In this document: one piece after another, positions 13,301 to 19,300 of the stretch
How positions within the stretch are numbered: the stretch's first letter is position 1
Layout: every line of letters starts with the position of its first letter
Assembly (NCBI GenBank): GCA_012064415.1
Contig: SSNU01000084.1
Span: 71,442-104,896, forward strand
Source of the DNA: Gyrodactylus bullatarudis
Taxonomy: Eukaryota; Platyhelminthes; Monogenea; Gyrodactylidea; Gyrodactylidae
DNA length: 33,455 nt
Reading direction: 5' to 3'
Notes under the pieces: model-generated
What the model was told of the DNA's origin: nothing
Database searches by the model: none
The model's input: the letters and a program-made list of their open reading frames with translations, nothing else
Translations under genes and position numbers: made by a program

Positions 13301-16300
13301 TCGCATACACCTACACCTGTAATCTATTAAATACATGAAATTAAAAAATTTTAAATCTAAGTATCAACAAATTAATTTATAAAATTTTTAAAATGTCTTT
13401 TCTGATTTATGATGATAATTACTGTATTAAACTTTCTTTTGTATCTTTAAAGTTAATGAATAATTTCCAATCGATGAAAACCAAATGATACTTTGGTTGA
13501 AATCTTAATTAATCTTAATATGTAACAAGTTATTAGTAATAAAAAATTCAAAGAAAAATATTTCTTTTGAACGATAATATTTACGAACTTCATCAAGAAT
13601 ATTTGAGTTAGGTTCTAAACTTATTTGAAAGGTTTAGAGAACAACAAGCGTATATTTGAGTGACTTCAGACTCTATCCCGGTAACATTTAAATACTAATT
13701 ATCATAATCAATTGGGGACCTTCCATTGGTTCATTTTCTTATTCACTCTAGTGCAATAGGGAGGGGGAGGTTTGATCCATTGCTTTCGGTTTTTTGATTA
13801 CTTTTGTCTTTTTAGAAAACCGTCAATCTGTAACTGCCCACTAAAATATTTCTGTACACACTTCCGACGTCACAGATCCACGATTTTGTAAATTTCTTTG
13901 TGAGTTTCTTTCGTATCAGTCTCGGTGGGATCCATTAGTAAGCTGTAACATTCAGCGACATGGGCTAATCCATTACCAAATAAGACGTTCCTATGGGATA
14001 TATTACCTAAGCACCTAGAACGAAATATTTCTAGTTAACCTTTGTAAATTTCTGCTAAATGTAAAATGTACACTACCTTTGAGAGGTAAACCAATCATAT
14101 TCTTCTTGGGATGAAGATATAGCGCTTATGTTTCAATTATTATTCAATAGTAGATAGCATGGCCATTCATCTCAAGGAAACAAGAATAAAACCTTTCATG
14201 CTCATTTACAATTTTAATGAAGTCATGTAAATTAAATCGTATTTTTGCAGATCGCTTTTTTTGAAATTAAATGCTGGACATAAAATCAATAAAGGCTAAT
14301 TGATATAAACACAAATGAGGTAAATAAAGTTTCTTAGTCCATTCTGGGAAATTCAAATTTATATCAATTATTTTTCTTCTAAGCTAAGCTTAGCTTGGGA
14401 GATGGATGAAAACTCAAAGTAACTTTGTTCTATTTTTTCGATAGTGAAATACACATTTAAAATCTCTTATTAATTAATTGATGATCTTTGATGAAAATCC
14501 TTGTTTTAATGGTTGATCTTTTCTAATTATTATTTTTTTGATGCTGTAGTAGTGAAAGATAGAAATTTTCTGATTAAATTCACTCATTCTAATTGGCCAT
14601 TTTGCTAGGGCAGTAAAATCAACTTTACTTACTTGATCCGATAGTTAAAATTATTCATTGATATCATTTTCAACGCTAGTCACTTGACAAAATTTTAAGA
14701 GTTGCATATAAGAATTCAGTCATCTTTATAGTCCTTTGTCTAAGAACAGCTCACTGCTCCATTGATAAAGGCTTAAAGAGCTGTGGAAAAGCTTTTTAAT
14801 TAAAAAAGGATTAATTCCAAAAATCTCTACTTAGAAAATTTTTTTCAAAGATTGACCTCAAAAATTCCCAAAAGAAGATACAATAACTAAATTTCATTAC
14901 ACTTTTTTAAGCTCTTGATTTATTACGGCTTTTACATGGTCTTCCACGTTTTTTATTTATTCTATAGCCTTCAAATTCCGACTCATTAAGATTTTTCAGA
15001 CGTCACAGAGCATGATAATCTCCGAGTAAGCTGCTTTCAAGGAGATTACTTTAAATTCATTTGGGACATACTTTCCAGGAGAAAATTCTAACTTAAGTAC
15101 ATTAATTTTTGCAAAACTACAAGAATATTGGAGTTTATTATTTTAAGAGCCTAAATTCGCGTAAGTTTCTTTCCATCAAAGGTTCTATATAAGTAGAAAG
15201 TTTACTTTCAATATTTGAATAGAAGTTTAGCCGTTCTAAGAATTTATCTGACAATAAATTTATATACGAAATTGTCATATTGAATGAATTTTTTTCTCTT
15301 ATTTTCAATAGACTGGCATTTAATGATACAGCAAAATTAGGAAAGGAGATGAAATTTTCATCGGGGTCATTAGTGGAAAATTTTTTTCTTTTGGGATGAT
15401 TTTTAGAAAAATATATATCTTTTGGAGTGATTTGTGGAAATTTTTTGGGTGATTTTTGAGATTAACCCTGAAAGAATTACTTCTAAGAACCATATCTCAA
15501 AGTGTTCAGGCAATGGCTTTTAGTTAATTTGGTGCTTTTCATATTGGAGCATAAATTTTAAACTTTAGACAATGAATAAGCGAGTTATGTGGAAAAATAG
15601 GCAAATTTTTAAAACTCGAATAACTCAAAAACTGTATGTTAGAAATATTTTAAGCTTAACCTACTGTGAAAAGTTTATCAAATCGTTTTTTTTGCATGAT
15701 CGTAATAATATTTCTTTTTGAGAAGATAAATTTTCAATCATTCATCAAAAAAATGCGAAATTAAAAAAAATTTATTTAAACTTTTATTCGATAAGTTTAC
15801 AGTTGAGTGTACAAATTTGCATAAAGTTTCTTGATTCAATAAAATTTTCCGCCAAAATTAAATTACAGAATTTTGATAAAAAATGGAAATTTTCACAGCA
15901 ATAAGGAACATTTTTTGTTAAAAAGGCTTGAATCAGATTTTCGATCAACAAGCTGTTTTGAGATTCTTAACAACTCGTTGTCTGTTCAATGGTGATACTA
16001 TGTAACAGATTATGATCCCTCTGAGAGCAAGAATTCTAAAAGAAAAGCAGACCTATTATTTTTTTATCAACTCATGAAAGAAAATATGTGTAGAACAACT
16101 TGATAAATTATTCCCTAAGAAGAAAGACATTGCCTTCATCTATTTGAGTCTTATCGATCTTACAACGTAAAATGGTTTAACGTTTGAAAAGAACTGAAAT
16201 CAAACGAATAGAGCCTCTTAGAGTAAATCATGAACAGATAAACCTTAATACTATAAAATTTCTATTAATAAATATGCATGTAAGCCTAGCAAAAGCAGGA

Positions 16301-19300
16301 AAGTTGGAAAAAACCTGTCTTTTTCAAAATTTTTGTGCAAAATATCTTTGATTTAATTAGACTTGACAAATGTTTTTTAACTACTAAAATTATATTTGTA
16401 TTAGAAAGGATTTCTTATAGTAAAGATATTAAATGGTTTTGAATCTCAATGAAATTGTTTTGAGGCCTTATGAAAAGAAAGTTTCTCTTATTTTTCCTGA
16501 ATATGTACTAGATAGTAGATATGATAGTTCTGTCAAAAAAACTAAACCTAATTGGCAGTAAGATGAGAATTTACTCTTTATATAAAAAACTCAATATTTT
16601 TATTCGGAAAGTCAGGAAAAAATTTATTTTTCGAATTCCATGATGAAATAAGCCAATAAATAGTGGCAATAAAATAATCTCTGAAAAAATTCAATCTGAG
16701 CCGTTTTTTTGAATTTCGAAAATGCACCAAATTTCCACTATTTCAGCTGTTGAGCTCAAAATTTCTATTAGTTTCAAAATTTTTATACAGTTAAATGCAA
16801 ATATTCGAGAATAGAATTCGACAAAAGATTTTAATTCGGATGCAGAAATTCGTGATTATTGTGGGAAATCCAGAAATCTGAATTTTTTAATTTTCAAGAA
16901 ATGGAATGATCCAAAATTTAAAAGTTAAACTTTCTTTGCTACTTCCACGGCCCAGTTATGGAATTCGACAAAAGATTTTAATTCGGATGCAGAAATTCGT
17001 GATTATTGTGGGAAATCCAGAAATCTGAATTTTTTAATTTTCAAGAAATGGAATGATCCAAAATTTAAAAGTTAAACTTTCTTTGCTACTTCCACGGCCC
17101 AGTTATGGAATTTGAAAAATATTCTGTCTGAAATAGTAGAAATATTCATTTCTTAGAGGACTTTGAAGACAAGTGAATAATGAGTAATAAAGCTTTTATT
17201 TCACCGGTTCTCATCAGACTCCTACACCGGCTTGATATTTATACATACAATAATGAAAAATTAAAAATCCTCTGATTGGACAAATGGGAATCACAGGGAG
17301 GAGGGGTAAGGTTTCACTGGGCTCATTGTCTTTTCTTGAGAAAGGGATCTTGTTGTAACTGCCCACTACATCTTTTCATTTTGACTCCTCGTTTTTTAAT
17401 TGCACACTTTTTGGATTCAGTGATAATTACAGGTTGGGTATCAATTTGATTATAATTATCAACTTTCGTTGACTTTTCTTGATTTGCGTTTTCATCCTTA
17501 GCTGTAGTTGTTACTGGGCATGAAGCGTGTACAATTTCAAGACTAATTGCAGATTGAGAACTAACTGGATTATCAACTTCAGTTGACTTGTCTTGGATAG
17601 CATGATTGTTCTCATCTTTAGTTGCTGTAGGAATGCTTAACAGAAGCTCAGTGAATTGGGGATTCGCTAGCTAAAGGAGAATCGTTCACCAAATTAGCAA
17701 TTTTTTGAGCTTACTCTTTTGTGTAAAACGTTTTTTTCCCTTGATACCCAACTGAGTAGCGAGAATCTTTTGCTTGCAAAGTTCCGGATTCATGGACTTA
17801 ATAAAATGGCTCTCGGCTTCGTCTAATACATCAGTCCTTGTTGCACGTGAATCGCTTGGGTTTGCTTGGAACAGTATGCTGAAGTTGCTTTTATCAGCGA
17901 CATGATTTGTAGCAGGTGCTCTTGAACAGCAGAACTTTGGTTACCCGAACTCAAGTGCTCTTTTATTCTTATTTTCAGGTCTGACCGTCTGGCCAACGTA
18001 CATAGCTCCACAATTGGACTTAAAATGATAAATTACTCCCTTCTTCTTGAGCCATGGTACTGGGTCTTTATTAAGGTCAGGTAGTAGTTTTGTTGTTTTG
18101 GGAAGAATTTGGAGTCGATATCCTGGGAATGTTCTATTTGTTATTTCGAACATTTTATTGTTTAGGATTTGATGGGCGGCGTCACCTCTAAATGGTACCT
18201 TTAAATAAAGCGGTATAAGTTCTTCGACCTCTTTCGCAGATTTTTTCTTCAAATTAGAGTGCTTTGTGATGAATGCTTCTGGATATCCATTCTTTATTAA
18301 GAGATTTTTCAGGATTTCTTTGTCTTGCTTTTTGTTGATCTCAGATTTCAATCGGTCAATTTTTAAATATTCATTCCTCACGATGCTTTTCTTCTGGTAT
18401 GACGGACTGAAACTAAGAAATGGCAAAAACTGAGATGGCACTGACTCTTTTCTGTAGATTCTTGTCTGAGCAACTTCATTGACTTTGGTGACTAGGACAT
18501 CAAGAGAGTTTAATGACATATTGTTCTCTTCTTCTTTGATGAATTGAATGTTAGGGTGCATCATATTCATAGTAGATAGAATTGCTTCAAGGCCAGAGCT
18601 TTGTTCGAGGACAAAAAAGGTATCCAGGTAGCGTGCATAAAAGCGGAAATGACTGATTAGGCTACTCATCTCACCAAATTCAAGGGATGCAAGAAACATC
18701 TCAGCCAAGAGAGGACCAATTGGACTGCCCATTGCAACCCCATCTATTTGCTTGTAGTAATTTCCGGCGAATTTGAAATCTATGTTCTGGACAGTCATCA
18801 TTATCAATTCAGCAACAGCGTCCGAAGGAATACTGCAAATGGAAGAAAAAGTATTAATTTTTTCACAAATAAACTTAACCGTTTCTTTCAGCGGGGCATT
18901 AGTAAATAGGGAGCTGAAATCAAACGAAACCATTTTTGACCCTTCGAAATTGACATCTCTAAGTTTGTTCACAAATTCCAAGGAGTTCTTGACAGAGAAT
19001 TTGCACAATTCATTTCTCAATGGGATTAATATTTCCGTCAACCATTTGATGATTTTGTGTTGTGGTGTTGCTGACATGTCAAGAATCGGTCTGTACTGCA
19101 CGCCTTTGGTTAAATCTTTATGGACTTTGAGAAGCAGATATAATCTTCCAATGTCATCTGATGTTGGTCTTATTGAATCAGCTGTTATCTCATCAATGTA
19201 GTCATTCTGTAGAAGGTTTTCAACTTTTTTAGAGATGGCCTTTCCAAAACATTTGATTCGTCTTAATGCTGCTTCAGGTTCCATTGGCCGAAATCTAGAT

